Origin: Nitrosomonas sp.
Lineage (GTDB): Bacteria > Pseudomonadota > Gammaproteobacteria > Burkholderiales > Nitrosomonadaceae
Reading direction: 5' to 3'
Length of the DNA: 43,391 nt
Assembly: GCA_021774075.1 (NCBI GenBank)
Contig: JAJFJK010000114.1
Coordinates: forward strand, 1-43,391
A model generated the notes under the pieces. The model searched no databases. It saw only the letters and a program-made list of their open reading frames with translations, and was not told the origin of the DNA. Below, piece after piece: positions 25,852 through 34,505 of this stretch. The translations under genes and the position numbers were made by a program. Positions within the stretch are counted from its first letter, which is position 1, and each line of letters starts with the position of its first letter.

Positions 25852-25928
25852 CATTCCTTTGTTTGCATGCATTAAGGTTTGCTTTCCGTAATACTTCCGT
25901 AATTATTAATTAGTTACAATTATCATTG

Positions 25929-26153
25929 TTACCCAAGAATAAGCATAAATGGGCAAGTTTTGGCATAGTATGAGCACTCAGCCAGTTGGCTCAATGTTAT
26001 CCGTTCACTACTGCTATAACGTAACCCATATTTATCTTTAACTTTCTCCCTCCGCTTCCCATACTCACACCAACACTCTTTTAAAAGCGGCAACCATTCA
26101 TGGGGTGCTATCTGATTTAGATTGATTTGTCGACGTACAGTATCAATCGTCAT
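25929..26153 (-). CDS. Hypothetical protein
   Basis: A 74-residue frame (MTIDTVRRQINLNQIAPHEW start). It contains LKECWCEYGKRREKVKDKYG followed by LRYSSSE. I recognise no family. A related stretch (NKIKDKCGLMYSNNE) is found on the same strand at 26570-26629, outside any open gene, so this may be one of two copies of a repeated or decaying coding segment rather than a working gene. No ribosome site is clear. Confidence 0.35.
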   Translation of the reverse strand: MTIDTVRRQINLNQIAPHEWLPLLKECWCEYGKRREKVKDKYGLRYSSSERITLSQLAECSYYAKTCPFMLILG

Positions 26154-26175
26154 CAGACACAGGATAGATAACGAT

Positions 26176-26475
26176 TTATTCCCACATTACATTACAATCT
26201 GCTTCTGCTGCGGCAGTAAGTAAATTAATCAAAGGCAGCCCTCTATTAGCCATATTCACCACTGGCTCATCCACATTTTCGTCCTCATCCTCATCCGGCG
26301 ACGGTGCCTTTTCTGCGTTTAAAGCAGCCTTTAATCTGTTCAATGCCCTAGGAACATCTGCCGCCAGAATAGCGCCTGGAACGGTTGCACTGTGCCCCAT
26401 CATTTTCAGCATGGTAAGCGCAACATCCCCAAACATAGTTATGTCGCCAACATCAGTTTTAAATGTTACAAGCAT
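26176..26475 (-). CDS. DUF1840 family protein
   Basis: A 99-residue cytoplasmic protein matching DUF1840. The start is MLVTFKTDVGDITMFGDVAL, followed by MLKMMGHSATVPGAILAADV, PRALNRLKAAL, an acidic linker (DEDEDENVDE) and a C-terminal MANRGLPLINLLTAAA. The family is small and mainly betaproteobacterial, with no known function. Its presence is a clue to the host lineage. AGGAGAA precedes the ATG on the minus strand. Confidence 0.88.
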   Translation of the reverse strand: MLVTFKTDVGDITMFGDVALTMLKMMGHSATVPGAILAADVPRALNRLKAALNAEKAPSPDEDEDENVDEPVVNMANRGLPLINLLTAAAEADCNVMWE

Positions 26476-26569
26476 TTAGTTCTCCTCGAATGAATCAAAA
26501 GTGCGCAAATCCGTACGTTCTGGCTTGATTCTACATTCACTGGCGACAGGTTTCAGCCAATGCGTTCAA

Positions 26570-26629
26570 GGCCAAGCACTCATTATTGCTATACATTAAT
26601 CCGCATTTATCTTTGATTTTATTCCGAGC
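26570..26629 (-). repeat. Coding remnant related to 25929 frame
   Basis: The minus strand reads ARNKIKDKCGLMYSNNECLA, resembling REKVKDKYGLRYSSSE in the frame at 25929-26153. There is no start or stop context. The two copies flank the DUF1840 gene. Confidence 0.35.
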
Positions 26630-26641
26630 ATTGACAAACAA

Positions 26642-26941
26642 TTACTTGTTATCATGTTCTGGAAAATGCTTCTTTGCTTTTTCGAATGCTTGTTGCATGG
26701 ATTTCAAGGACAATCTGAGTCCAGCTTGAATGTCTTCCAATGCACCTTCTGAATTGCTTTCAAACTGTTTCCATTTTTCATTTGCCTGCCTCAATTCTTG
26801 CTCGAGTTCATCAAGGTGCGGCTGAATTTTATCCTGCGCTTCTTTTGCTCCCAAGTGTATCTGTAACTTGACTTCATCGACCATTGACTGCACGTTTTCC
26901 AGCTCGGCTTGCAATTGGTCTTTCACTGTTTTTTCGTTCAT
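26642..26941 (-). CDS. Coiled-coil protein, unknown
   Basis: A 99-residue, highly charged, almost wholly alpha-helical protein. Heptad-like spacing is visible in VQSMVDEVKLQIHLGAKEAQ and LDELEQELRQANEKWKQFES. There is no signal peptide, Cys or known motif. It resembles small stress-type coiled-coil proteins only in composition. AAGGAAATG supplies the ribosome site. A 20-bp palindrome at 27072 lies 130 bases upstream. Confidence 0.7.
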   Translation of the reverse strand: MNEKTVKDQLQAELENVQSMVDEVKLQIHLGAKEAQDKIQPHLDELEQELRQANEKWKQFESNSEGALEDIQAGLRLSLKSMQQAFEKAKKHFPEHDNK

Positions 26942-27071
26942 TTCATTTCCTTTTTTGTTGATTCCACTTAAACTTAATCTAGGTTTTGAATCGAAAATTG
27001 ACTCACCTAATTTAAGCTAATTATGGCTTATTTTGTTAGTGATGTTCCTGTTTGTTGCTGGTTGATTGTAT

Positions 27072-27091
27072 AAATCTGTAGTTACAGATTT
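27072..27091. promoter_or_regulatory. 20-bp palindrome in 340-bp divergent region
   Basis: AAATCTGTA-GT-TACAGATTT is a perfect inverted repeat in the gap (26942-27281) between the divergent coiled-coil and FMN reductase genes, a typical place for a dimeric repressor or activator. I see nothing else in this gap. Confidence 0.45.
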
Positions 27092-27281
27092 CGGCGATAT
27101 GACAATGATGCATCAGAAGGACTAGTAGGCAATTCGTTACAGAAAAAGAAGATTGCATGACTACTCATATTGAACTGTTTTAAATCAATTATTCGCAGAA
27201 CATTTATCCGCAACGTTTTTCATTAAAGGCCTGCGATCACAAAAGCAAGATAGATAAGAGTAAACTTCGAAAGTATTTATT

Positions 27282-27977
27282 ATGCTCCAAATTAAAAATG
27301 GAATTAAAAACCCCATGAAATTTCTCGTCATTCTTGGAACGGTGCGAGATAGCGCTCCACCCAACCCTCCTCGGCTTGGCCTGAGGGTAGCGAAGGCTTG
27401 TGTGTCACAAATTTATCAAGGAAATCATTCTGCGGAGCTGATTGATCCGCTGGATTTTGATGTTGGACCAACATTTAAGCCTTACTTTGCATACGCACGA
27501 AGCAAGGCACCATCTCAGCTTCAATCCTTAGCGGATAAGATCGAAACTGCTGATGGATATGCCATGGTAAGTCCTGAGTATAATCACTCTATGAGCCCCG
27601 CCTTGGCTCATCTGCTCAATCACTTCGGAAGCTCGCTTTTTTCTTACAAACCTAGTGCAATTGTCACATATTCGGCGGGACAATGGGGTGGCACGAGAGC
27701 TGCCGTTGGAATGCGTACTTTTCTGTCGGAGCTTGGTTGTTTACCGGTTTCGGCTATGATTCAGATTCCAAAGGCTCATGAAGTTCTAGCTGAAGACGGC
27801 TCTTTCCTCGAAAATGTGGGTGCTGAAGAATGGATTGACTATTTCGGTAGAACTTTCACCCAATTAAAGTGGTGGGCATCCGCAGCCAAAAAACAAAGAG
27901 ACGAAATCGATCCCCGTAAATTTTTACGATCTTTTAAAAGAGACCCCTCCCAAAGAAACACTCCACAAGCCTCTTAA
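27282..27977 (+). CDS. NADPH-dependent FMN reductase-like protein
   Basis: A 231-residue flavodoxin-fold protein of the FMN_red group. FLVILGTVRDSAPPNPPRLG is the FMN phosphate loop. SPEYNHSMSPALAHLLNHFG is the diagnostic PEYN(H/G)S block, followed by YSAGQWGGTRAA. It would reduce FMN or quinones/azo compounds with NAD(P)H in the cytoplasm. The first ATG is 27282; ATG 27315 (MKFLVILG) is equally likely. The C-terminal ~30 residues are basic and variable. Confidence 0.87.
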   Translation: MLQIKNGIKNPMKFLVILGTVRDSAPPNPPRLGLRVAKACVSQIYQGNHSAELIDPLDFDVGPTFKPYFAYARSKAPSQLQSLADKIETADGYAMVSPEYNHSMSPALAHLLNHFGSSLFSYKPSAIVTYSAGQWGGTRAAVGMRTFLSELGCLPVSAMIQIPKAHEVLAEDGSFLENVGAEEWIDYFGRTFTQLKWWASAAKKQRDEIDPRKFLRSFKRDPSQRNTPQAS

Positions 27978-28038
27978 TAAAATCAAGTTAGATACTTGGC
28001 TGGGCATTACTGATATTTGCAAATAAAAACTATAACTT

Positions 28039-28052
28039 ACCTAATATTAGGT
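28039..28052. promoter_or_regulatory. 14-bp palindrome upstream of csp
   Basis: ACCTAATATTAGGT is fully palindromic. It lies between the FMN reductase and the cold-shock gene, about 130 bases before the latter's ATG. It could be an operator. Confidence 0.35.
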
Positions 28053-28135
28053 GTATTATGTAATGGTCTTTTAGTATTCAAGCTGTATATGCAATGCCTC
28101 CGGTTGACCCATTCCCCCTTGATATTCGATGGCCA

Positions 28136-28153
28136 CACACGGATCACCGTGTG
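28136..28153 (+). promoter_or_regulatory. Hairpin in csp leader
   Basis: CACACGG-ATCA-CCGTGTG forms a perfect 7-bp GC-rich stem in the 5' leader, ending 14 bases before the AAGGA ribosome site. Cold-shock mRNAs often carry leader structures that switch with temperature. Confidence 0.45.
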
Positions 28154-28178
28154 CGTAATTAATTATTAAGGAAATAAC

Positions 28179-28382
28179 ATGGCAACAGGTATTGTAAAAT
28201 GGTTCAATGACGCAAAAGGTTTCGGTTTTATTACCCCAGATGGTGGGGGAGAAGATTTGTTTGCACATTTCTCCGCAATCAATAGTGAAGGTTTCAAGTC
28301 GCTGCGCGAAGAACAGCGTGTCACCTTTGATATAACGACCGGCCCAAAAGGCCAACAGGCGTCAAATATCAAACCCGAGTAA
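28179..28382 (+). CDS. Cold-shock protein (CspA family)
   Basis: A 67-residue single cold-shock domain. RNP1 is KGFGFITPD and RNP2 is DLFAHFSAI, with the standard [17 protein letters not shown] start. It binds single-stranded RNA/DNA as an RNA chaperone. Length and sequence are normal for CspA-like proteins. AAGGA precedes ATG and a terminator follows at 28409, so it is a single-gene unit. It lies inside the tRNA-Leu-flanked interval. Confidence 0.95.
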   Translation: MATGIVKWFNDAKGFGFITPDGGGEDLFAHFSAINSEGFKSLREEQRVTFDITTGPKGQQASNIKPE

Positions 28383-28408
28383 AATAGAGCAGAAGTTAAC
28401 TTACACAG

Positions 28409-28434
28409 CCCCATCTAGTTTTGGGGTTTTTATT
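28409..28434 (+). terminator. Rho-independent terminator after csp
   Basis: CCCCA and TGGGG pair across an 8-base loop and are followed by TTTTTATTT. Confidence 0.7.
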
Positions 28435-28645
28435 TCTCAAGAGAACCCAGTGTCTACGAGCTGAAGCTATTTCCAATCTTACATAAATCAAGTAAAACCG
28501 TAGATCTCCAACCTTTACCTACCAAAACATTCCGCAAAAAGTTTGGCCTAGAATTCCAACACTTAATGCAAATTTGATTGATTCATTTTCTTAACACAGT
28601 AAAGAAAAAAGCCTATGTTATGGTTTGTATTTAGGAAGGAAGCAA

Positions 28646-29734
28646 ATGAACTTAACCAAGGCTCATACGACTATGGCGCCGCTTCTGCCTAGCTCTCATC
28701 CAAGCATCAATGCCGCGCATTCGTCGCTAGACAAATCGAAGTATACACTTGGCATAATTGAAGAATTTGACGACAACCATTTGCCATATATCGCTGCATG
28801 TGAAGACTATGGTGTAAGCTATAAAACACTCAACATCTCTGCTTTTGATTGGATTCAAGTCGTGCAGGATAGCGAGTGTGACGCTTTTCTTGTGTGGCCT
28901 TCCTTCAAGGTGAGCATATGGAAACGTATGTTCGATGAAAGATTGAAGATCATGACTGATGAGATGCACAAAATCATCTACCCAACTTACGATGAGGTTT
29001 GGTTGAATGAGAGCAAACTGCGCATGTCTTATTGGCTGAAAGCACACAACATTCCTCATACCAAAACATGGGTGTTTTATTCGCACGAACAAGCACTAGA
29101 ATTCGTTAAAAATACCGACTTGCCTCTTGTAGTAAAACATGACATGGGTTCCAGAAGCGCTGGCGTGAAGATTCTTCATGACCGCGATGAACTTCTGCAA
29201 TATGTAAATCATCGTTTCGGAAAAGGACTCATCTGCCCAGGAGCCGACAGTCGCGATAGTGAATGGGGTTATGCATTGTTTCAGGAATTCCTCCCTGAAG
29301 TTGTTGAATGGCGATTGATTCGAATCGGTGAGTCATATTTCGGACATCAGAAGCTTACAGATGGCGTATTTCATAGTGGCTCTGGAAAGGTGGGTTGGCA
29401 TGGTCCGCCACAAGCGCTGTTGGAGTTTATTCGAGAGTTAACTGACAACGCCGGATATACGGCAATCAATGTCGACATCTTTGAGACACCAACGGGGCAT
29501 TTTTTCGTTAACGAAATTCAGTCACACTTTGCTGCCTATATAGAGTCTCAAATGTATATAGACGGCAAGCCAGGCCGATATTTGTATGACTATTCCATCG
29601 GTGAATGGCGATTTGAAGAAGGTATTTTTTGTCGAAACAGTTGTTGTGACCTACGGGTAAAGACACTCTTAGATCAGCTTGATCAAACGCTTACTCATGA
29701 CCAGGCGAAGGAAGACTCCAACCTATCACTATAA
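28646..29734 (+). CDS. ATP-grasp ligase, RimK-like
   Basis: A 362-residue protein with the three ATP-grasp subdomains. The N-terminal domain contains WLNESKLRMSYWLKAHNIPH. The nucleotide-binding strands are LPLVVKHDMGSRSAGVKIL (Lys and Gly-rich loop) and ALFQEFLPEVVEWRLIRIGE, and the metal-binding end is INVDIFETPTGHFFVNEIQS (Asp, Glu, Asn). Such enzymes activate a carboxylate with ATP and join it to an amine. ATG 28646 follows AGGAAGG at 28631-28637; the in-frame start at 28625 has no ribosome site. An opine-dehydrogenase-like gene follows after 31 bases. Confidence 0.85.
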   Translation: MNLTKAHTTMAPLLPSSHPSINAAHSSLDKSKYTLGIIEEFDDNHLPYIAACEDYGVSYKTLNISAFDWIQVVQDSECDAFLVWPSFKVSIWKRMFDERLKIMTDEMHKIIYPTYDEVWLNESKLRMSYWLKAHNIPHTKTWVFYSHEQALEFVKNTDLPLVVKHDMGSRSAGVKILHDRDELLQYVNHRFGKGLICPGADSRDSEWGYALFQEFLPEVVEWRLIRIGESYFGHQKLTDGVFHSGSGKVGWHGPPQALLEFIRELTDNAGYTAINVDIFETPTGHFFVNEIQSHFAAYIESQMYIDGKPGRYLYDYSIGEWRFEEGIFCRNSCCDLRVKTLLDQLDQTLTHDQAKEDSNLSL

Positions 29735-29765
29735 TTTACATTTTTAACTCAACCTAGGAACTATA

Positions 29766-30911
29766 TTGAAAGTAACAATTGTAGGCGCTGGAAACGCTGG
29801 TTTGTCACATGCAGCTATGATAGCTAAACGAGGTCATCTAGTTACAATTGTAAAAACAACACGTCTAATGCACGATGATTCATTTGATATGTTGAGTAAA
29901 AATAAACGGATAGAATACGAAAAAGGTAGCGACAAAGGTGTCGTCACCATTGAAAAAGCAACGCGAGATATCTCGGATGCCATTTCACAAGCGGACGTCA
30001 TCTTTGTCTTGACACAAAGCGTCGCACACAAAAATATTTCTGGGCTAATTTCGCCTCACTTACGTCGCGGTCAGATCTTGATTGTTTCGCCGGGCTATGC
30101 TGGGAGTTTCTATTTTTCCACAAAATGTAAGGGAAGAGGCGTTGTGTTTGTCGAAGGCGAATCGTTACCCTTTGATGCACGAATTATTGCGCCGGGAAAA
30201 ATCAATATTTGTTTTGAAAATATTCGCAACCCAATCGGTGTTTTCCCGTCTGACAAAACTGAACAGACATTGCAGCGTTTGCAGGAAATTATTCCCAGAT
30301 TTACCGCTAGACAGAACGTATTGGAATCAGCCTTTCTAAACCCCAACCTTATCATCCACACCGTGGGCGCAATAATGTCTGTTGCTCGCATTGAACACAG
30401 TAAGGGTGAGTTTTGGATGTATCGCGAAGCCTTTACGCCGACTATTCTTAAATTGGTTAATGATCTGGACTCGGAAAAGAATTCAATTCTGGCATATTTT
30501 GAACTACCAACTCAAAACTTCGCAGAGTCATTTCAGTTCAGAACCCACGAGGATCTCAGTGAAGACCCAGCAGACGCTTTTTTTCACTACGCTCAATACG
30601 GATCACCTAAAGGGCCTGTTGATACACAAACACGCTATATAACAGAAGACGTACCGATGGGTCTGTGTTTCCTTTCTTCAATCGGGAAAAAGGCAAAAAT
30701 CCCGACACCTGTATGTGACGCGCTAATTACGATCGCATCCTCGATGCATCAAAAAGACTATTTTAAAGATGGAAGAACACTAAGCCAACTTGGCATTGAT
30801 CACTATTCTGCTGAAGAATTGAAAAATATCCTCAAGACTGGCTTTCCACCAACAATGCCCTATGATGCAGTACAACCAACAGGATCAGAATCATTAGTTT
30901 TCGTTGCTTAG
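29766..30911 (+). CDS. Opine/octopine dehydrogenase-like enzyme
   Basis: A 381-residue NAD(P)-dependent dehydrogenase. N-terminal MKVTIVGAGNAGLSHAAMIA is the Rossmann loop. The C-terminal octopine-dehydrogenase domain includes NPNLIIHTVGAIMS (conserved His near residue 200) and EDVPMGLCFLSSIGKKAKIP. These enzymes reductively join an amino acid to a 2-oxo acid; some relatives act on other substrates. The TTG start at 29766 with AGGA upstream fits the Rossmann start exactly. Its partner is probably the ATP-grasp ligase at 28646. Confidence 0.82.
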   Translation: MKVTIVGAGNAGLSHAAMIAKRGHLVTIVKTTRLMHDDSFDMLSKNKRIEYEKGSDKGVVTIEKATRDISDAISQADVIFVLTQSVAHKNISGLISPHLRRGQILIVSPGYAGSFYFSTKCKGRGVVFVEGESLPFDARIIAPGKINICFENIRNPIGVFPSDKTEQTLQRLQEIIPRFTARQNVLESAFLNPNLIIHTVGAIMSVARIEHSKGEFWMYREAFTPTILKLVNDLDSEKNSILAYFELPTQNFAESFQFRTHEDLSEDPADAFFHYAQYGSPKGPVDTQTRYITEDVPMGLCFLSSIGKKAKIPTPVCDALITIASSMHQKDYFKDGRTLSQLGIDHYSAEELKNILKTGFPPTMPYDAVQPTGSESLVFVA

Positions 30912-31153
30912 AAGTGAAATCATTTGCATATATAAAATCAAAGACTTTAGTTGAGTAGGCCGACACTCCAATGCATTGAATTCACATCCAAAATAGCATT
31001 ATGGCCAAGCCCCTTACAGAGCCGCACTTGTGCTATTTAACAGCTAAATCGAGAAAAATTCTACCAATTTGTAAATTCTAACACCTCACCGTAGTTAGAC
31101 CGAAACATTGTTTTATTTGGGAAATTAAGATACAATATTTGTAACTTCAATGT

Positions 31154-31184
31154 TTGTAATTTAATATTCCTCCTGTTCTATAAT
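31154..31184 (+). promoter_or_regulatory. Putative promoter inside the cluster
   Basis: A perfect TATAAT (31179-31184) is preceded by TTGTAA (31154-31159), spacing 19, slightly long. It precedes the unknown gene at 31212 by 28 bases. The rest of the 300-bp gap 30912-31211 shows no gene or strong repeat. Confidence 0.4.
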
Positions 31185-31211
31185 GATGGCATTGATAAAC
31201 AAGAACCTAAA

Positions 31212-31715
31212 ATGCCAACTGTAATAATCACACGCGAAAAGTTCCTTGAAGACCTTCAAGGCCGAACGTTTTCCGATGTTGTAAATGACCCAGAACAACC
31301 TTTCGATACTGTTCTTGATTTCTTTAATGATGACAACAAACAACGTCGGTTGGAGGAGTCTGAGATTCACCACGACAGACCGCCTTTAGCGGGTGTCGTT
31401 CGTGAGCTTGAAGCACATCCAGCCATTGATCGGTGTTTAGCAGAGACACATACACAGAGAAGTTTGCGATTACGACAAGCTATTGGTGTGCTTGTGCGGA
31501 TGATTATGGAAGCCCGTGGTTGGCAGAAAACGGGTCGCAAAGGTTCGTTAGGTGTCCGAGCCGACAAGAATCTGTGGAAATTTACCCACAATTCGGGTGG
31601 ATTGGCATTCTGGTTCATTCGCGCTGAGCGTTATGTGCGAGCCGACGGTATGCCTTTCCAATCAGTACGAGAACGCTGCCAGAAACTCGAATCTACGATG
31701 CTAAAACAACCGTGA
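31212..31715 (+). CDS. Unknown protein in racemase cluster
   Basis: A 167-residue soluble protein I cannot assign. The N-terminal ~60 residues are acidic (MPTVIITREKFLEDLQG, then DFFNDDN). The C-terminal half is basic and aromatic (RLRQAIGVLVRMIMEARGW, GSLGVRADKNLWKF, SGGLAFWFIRAERYV). There are no Cys pairs and no membrane segments. Its stop is 12 bases before the DUF1611 start, so it is likely cotranscribed with DUF1611 and the racemase. It could be regulatory or a small catalytic partner. Confidence 0.7.
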   Translation: MPTVIITREKFLEDLQGRTFSDVVNDPEQPFDTVLDFFNDDNKQRRLEESEIHHDRPPLAGVVRELEAHPAIDRCLAETHTQRSLRLRQAIGVLVRMIMEARGWQKTGRKGSLGVRADKNLWKFTHNSGGLAFWFIRAERYVRADGMPFQSVRERCQKLESTMLKQP

Positions 31716-31726
31716 AAGGAACAATA

Positions 31727-32932
31727 ATGCAAATTCAACAAAGCACAACAAATGTCATTAAGCCTCAAACACCATTTGCCAAACGGGCGTGGGGAGTTGA
31801 AAAGAGACACAAGGTTGAGCAGAAAAAAACTGCTTTGGTTTACTGTGAAGAGCAATTTGGATTAGTGGACGGAAAAACCGCCGCAGCATTAGTCCGGCAC
31901 TCAGAAATTTATTCTATTGTTGGAATTATTGATAGCGCATTAGCTGGCAAGGATGCAGGGAAAGAATTAGACGGAAGAAAGTGCGGTATTCCCATTTTTG
32001 CCAGTCTGTTAGACGCCTTGAATAATCTTTCAGAAGTTCCAAATTGTTACATTTATGGAAAAGCTCCCTTAGATGCCTCAATATCCATTGAGGAGAGGTC
32101 TTTAATCCTAGAAGCTATGGAACATGGTATGGATATCATCAATGGCCTTCATCAGTTCTTCTCTGACGATCGAGAATTTTCAGATCTGGCCGCTAAGAAC
32201 GGCATCCAAATTAGAGACATACGGAAACCACCGCAATTAAAAGATTTGCATGTTTTTACAGGTCAGATATCTAAAGTGACTGTACCTGTAATTGCTGTGT
32301 TAGGGACCGATTGTGCATGTGGAAAAATGACTACCGCAGTGGAACTCAACAAAACACTAAACAATCTTGGCATAAAGTCAATACTGGTTGCGACAGGTCA
32401 AACTAGCCTGATGCAAGGCGCCAGATATGGCGTATCGACCGATGCTCTTATTTCTCAATTTGTAGTTGGAGAAATAGAAAACTCTGTTATTCAAGCGTTT
32501 GATAACGAAAACCCCGATATTATTTTAGTTGAGGGACAGAGTGCTGTTAGTCACCCTGCATTTATGAGTTCGCTCGGCATCCTGAAAGGCTGCATGCCTG
32601 ATGGCATCATCCTTCAACATCCCCCTGCCAGGAAGCTTCGCTGTGATTTCCCCGATTTGGCAATGCCAACTGTTGCCAGCGAAATAAAACTGATTGAAAG
32701 TATTTCTCAAACCAGTGTAATGGCTATCGCATTAAGCCATGAAGACCTGGAGAGTGGAGAAATTCTAGAAGTCATTGCGGATTATGAGGAACAGTTCCAA
32801 TTGCCAACAACTGATGCATTGAGCCACGGATGCCAAAAACTTGTTCAAGCCTTAGGCAATAATTTTCCACAACTAAATCAAAGAATCAAACAAACGAGTT
32901 TGGCAAAAATACCTGAATCTGTAGTGATTTAG
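31727..32932 (+). CDS. DUF1611 family P-loop protein (DgcN-like)
   Basis: A 401-residue protein of the DUF1611 family. The N-terminal Rossmann-like domain (KKTALVYCEEQFGLVDGKTA) is followed by a P-loop domain with GTDCACGKMTTAVEL (phosphate loop GTDCAxGK), ATGQTSLMQGARYG, DIILVEGQSAVSHPAF and DGIILQHPPARK. A characterised relative, DgcN, works with an epimerase in D-glutamate metabolism. ATG 31727 has AAAGGA at correct spacing; the GTG at 31712 overlaps the previous stop and is less likely. The racemase-like gene follows 23 bases later. Confidence 0.85.
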   Translation: MQIQQSTTNVIKPQTPFAKRAWGVEKRHKVEQKKTALVYCEEQFGLVDGKTAAALVRHSEIYSIVGIIDSALAGKDAGKELDGRKCGIPIFASLLDALNNLSEVPNCYIYGKAPLDASISIEERSLILEAMEHGMDIINGLHQFFSDDREFSDLAAKNGIQIRDIRKPPQLKDLHVFTGQISKVTVPVIAVLGTDCACGKMTTAVELNKTLNNLGIKSILVATGQTSLMQGARYGVSTDALISQFVVGEIENSVIQAFDNENPDIILVEGQSAVSHPAFMSSLGILKGCMPDGIILQHPPARKLRCDFPDLAMPTVASEIKLIESISQTSVMAIALSHEDLESGEILEVIADYEEQFQLPTTDALSHGCQKLVQALGNNFPQLNQRIKQTSLAKIPESVVI

Positions 32933-32955
32933 ACATAATCTCCTGGAAGGAACAA

Positions 32956-34041
32956 ATGAAATCTTTTATGCCAAGAATAGAAATTACCTTATCCCAAATA
33001 CAAGACAATGCTCGGGTGCTAACCGAACTTTATGGGAAAAAAGGTATTTCCTTAATGGGCGTTACTAAAGCGGTACTGGGAGAACCCTCTATTGTCAGGG
33101 CGATGATTGAGGGTGGCGTCAAATTTATCGCCGACTCGCGTATTGAGAACATTCAGAAAATGAAGGATGCTGGAATAACAACACAGTTTGTTCTTCTACG
33201 CACGCCGTTAAGTCATGCTGAATCTGTCGTTAAATATGCAGACATTAGTCTTAATACTGAGATTGAGACACTTAAAAAACTTTCTTATTATGCAACAATG
33301 AATAGCAAAATTCACCAGGTAATCATCATGGTAGAACTGGGTGATCTGCGTGAAGGAGTGCTTCCTTGTGATCTATCCCAATTTGTCAGGAAAACACTAT
33401 CCCTGCATTATATAAAAATTGTTGGTATTGGTTGCAATTTAGCTTGCTATGGTGGAGTAAAGCCAGACACTAGGAATATGCAGAAACTATCTGAACTGGT
33501 TGACAGCATTGAAAAGGAATTTCACATTGATTTAGAAATAATTTCAGGCGGAAATTCGGCAAACTATGAATGGTATAAGTCTGACCAAGATATCGGCAGA
33601 ATTAACAGTCTTCGCTTGGGTGAATCAATTCTTCTAGGTTGTGAAACGCAGAATCGGGAAGCGATACCAGATCTGCACACACACGCATTCCAACTTATTG
33701 CCGAAGTTATTGAGTCCAAGAAAAAACCGTCTCTTCCATCTGGAGAAATCTGTCAGGATGCTTTTGGAAATACGCCTACCATTCAAGACCGAGGAATTCA
33801 CCAACGTGTAATTATTGCTTTGGGTCGGCAGGACATTCAGCTGTCTAGCTTAAAATCTAAAAACAAGCTGGAAATGCTGGGTTCTAGTAGTGATCATATT
33901 ATTCTTGATGGTAAGAATAATAATTTACAGGTTGGTGATGAAGTAACTTTTGACATGAATTATTGCGGTCTTCTAGCAGCGATGACCTCTCCTTTTATTA
34001 GAAAGAAATTTGTAAATCTCAATGAACTCGCGGCAGCTTAA
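32956..34041 (+). CDS. Alanine/ornithine racemase-like PLP enzyme
   Basis: A 361-residue fold-type III PLP enzyme. GKKGISLMGVTKAVLGEPSI carries the PLP lysine at the end of the first barrel strand. ADSRIENIQKMK, VKYADISLNTEIETLKKL, IIMVELGDLREGVLP and ISGGNSANYEW match the alanine/ornithine racemase subgroup. It would interconvert L- and D-amino acids, the exact one unknown. AAGGA precedes ATG. Last gene of a DUF1611-racemase pair; together with the upstream ligase and dehydrogenase it suggests biosynthesis using a D-amino acid. Confidence 0.85.
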   Translation: MKSFMPRIEITLSQIQDNARVLTELYGKKGISLMGVTKAVLGEPSIVRAMIEGGVKFIADSRIENIQKMKDAGITTQFVLLRTPLSHAESVVKYADISLNTEIETLKKLSYYATMNSKIHQVIIMVELGDLREGVLPCDLSQFVRKTLSLHYIKIVGIGCNLACYGGVKPDTRNMQKLSELVDSIEKEFHIDLEIISGGNSANYEWYKSDQDIGRINSLRLGESILLGCETQNREAIPDLHTHAFQLIAEVIESKKKPSLPSGEICQDAFGNTPTIQDRGIHQRVIIALGRQDIQLSSLKSKNKLEMLGSSSDHIILDGKNNNLQVGDEVTFDMNYCGLLAAMTSPFIRKKFVNLNELAAA

Positions 34042-34159
34042 CGTAAATCTAAGAATTGGACTGAAATTAAAAAGAAAGTATTCACCAGAGTAGCTGGATT
34101 GTATCCATAGATTAAAATACCCACCAAGCGGCTGGAAACAGCCGTAACGCAAATAAAAC

Positions 34160-34381
34160 GCTGCCTTTGATTGGGTTAACACCATCCTTGGGAACCTAAA
34201 AACATCACTGGAACCTTTCATAAACTTTCTGCGCACCACTTGCAGAGATATTTGGCAACGTTCCAATATCGCTTCAATCGACGCGCGCTATCGCTTGAAG
34301 GAAATGTTGCCACGATTAATGTGGGTAGCTCTCCGCACGCCACCTATGCCGCGACACCTCTTAATATCAGCTGTATATTAG
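34160..34381 (+). pseudogene. IS1595-type transposase, C-terminal remnant
   Basis: Three reading frames in series give AFDWVNTILGNLKTSL, then GTFHKLSAHHLQRYLATF plus QYRFNRR, then YRLKEMLPRLMWVALRTP to a TAG at 34379. This is the end of an ISXO2/IS1595-family transposase (the FxYRFNRR block is diagnostic) with two frameshifts. The earlier part with the catalytic DDE residues is missing. The bases from 34042 to 34159 hold only a small GGCTG/CAGCC hairpin. Confidence 0.75.
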
Positions 34382-34505
34382 GGATAATCAGGTAAAATTA
34401 TGAGAAGTAAGTGGGCACAAGTGTGAATTACGTATTCCGCATCTTAGTTGAAATTAACCAGTTTAGTGCAGCGCCAGATCAGACTTGATCTAACACATAT
34501 AATAT

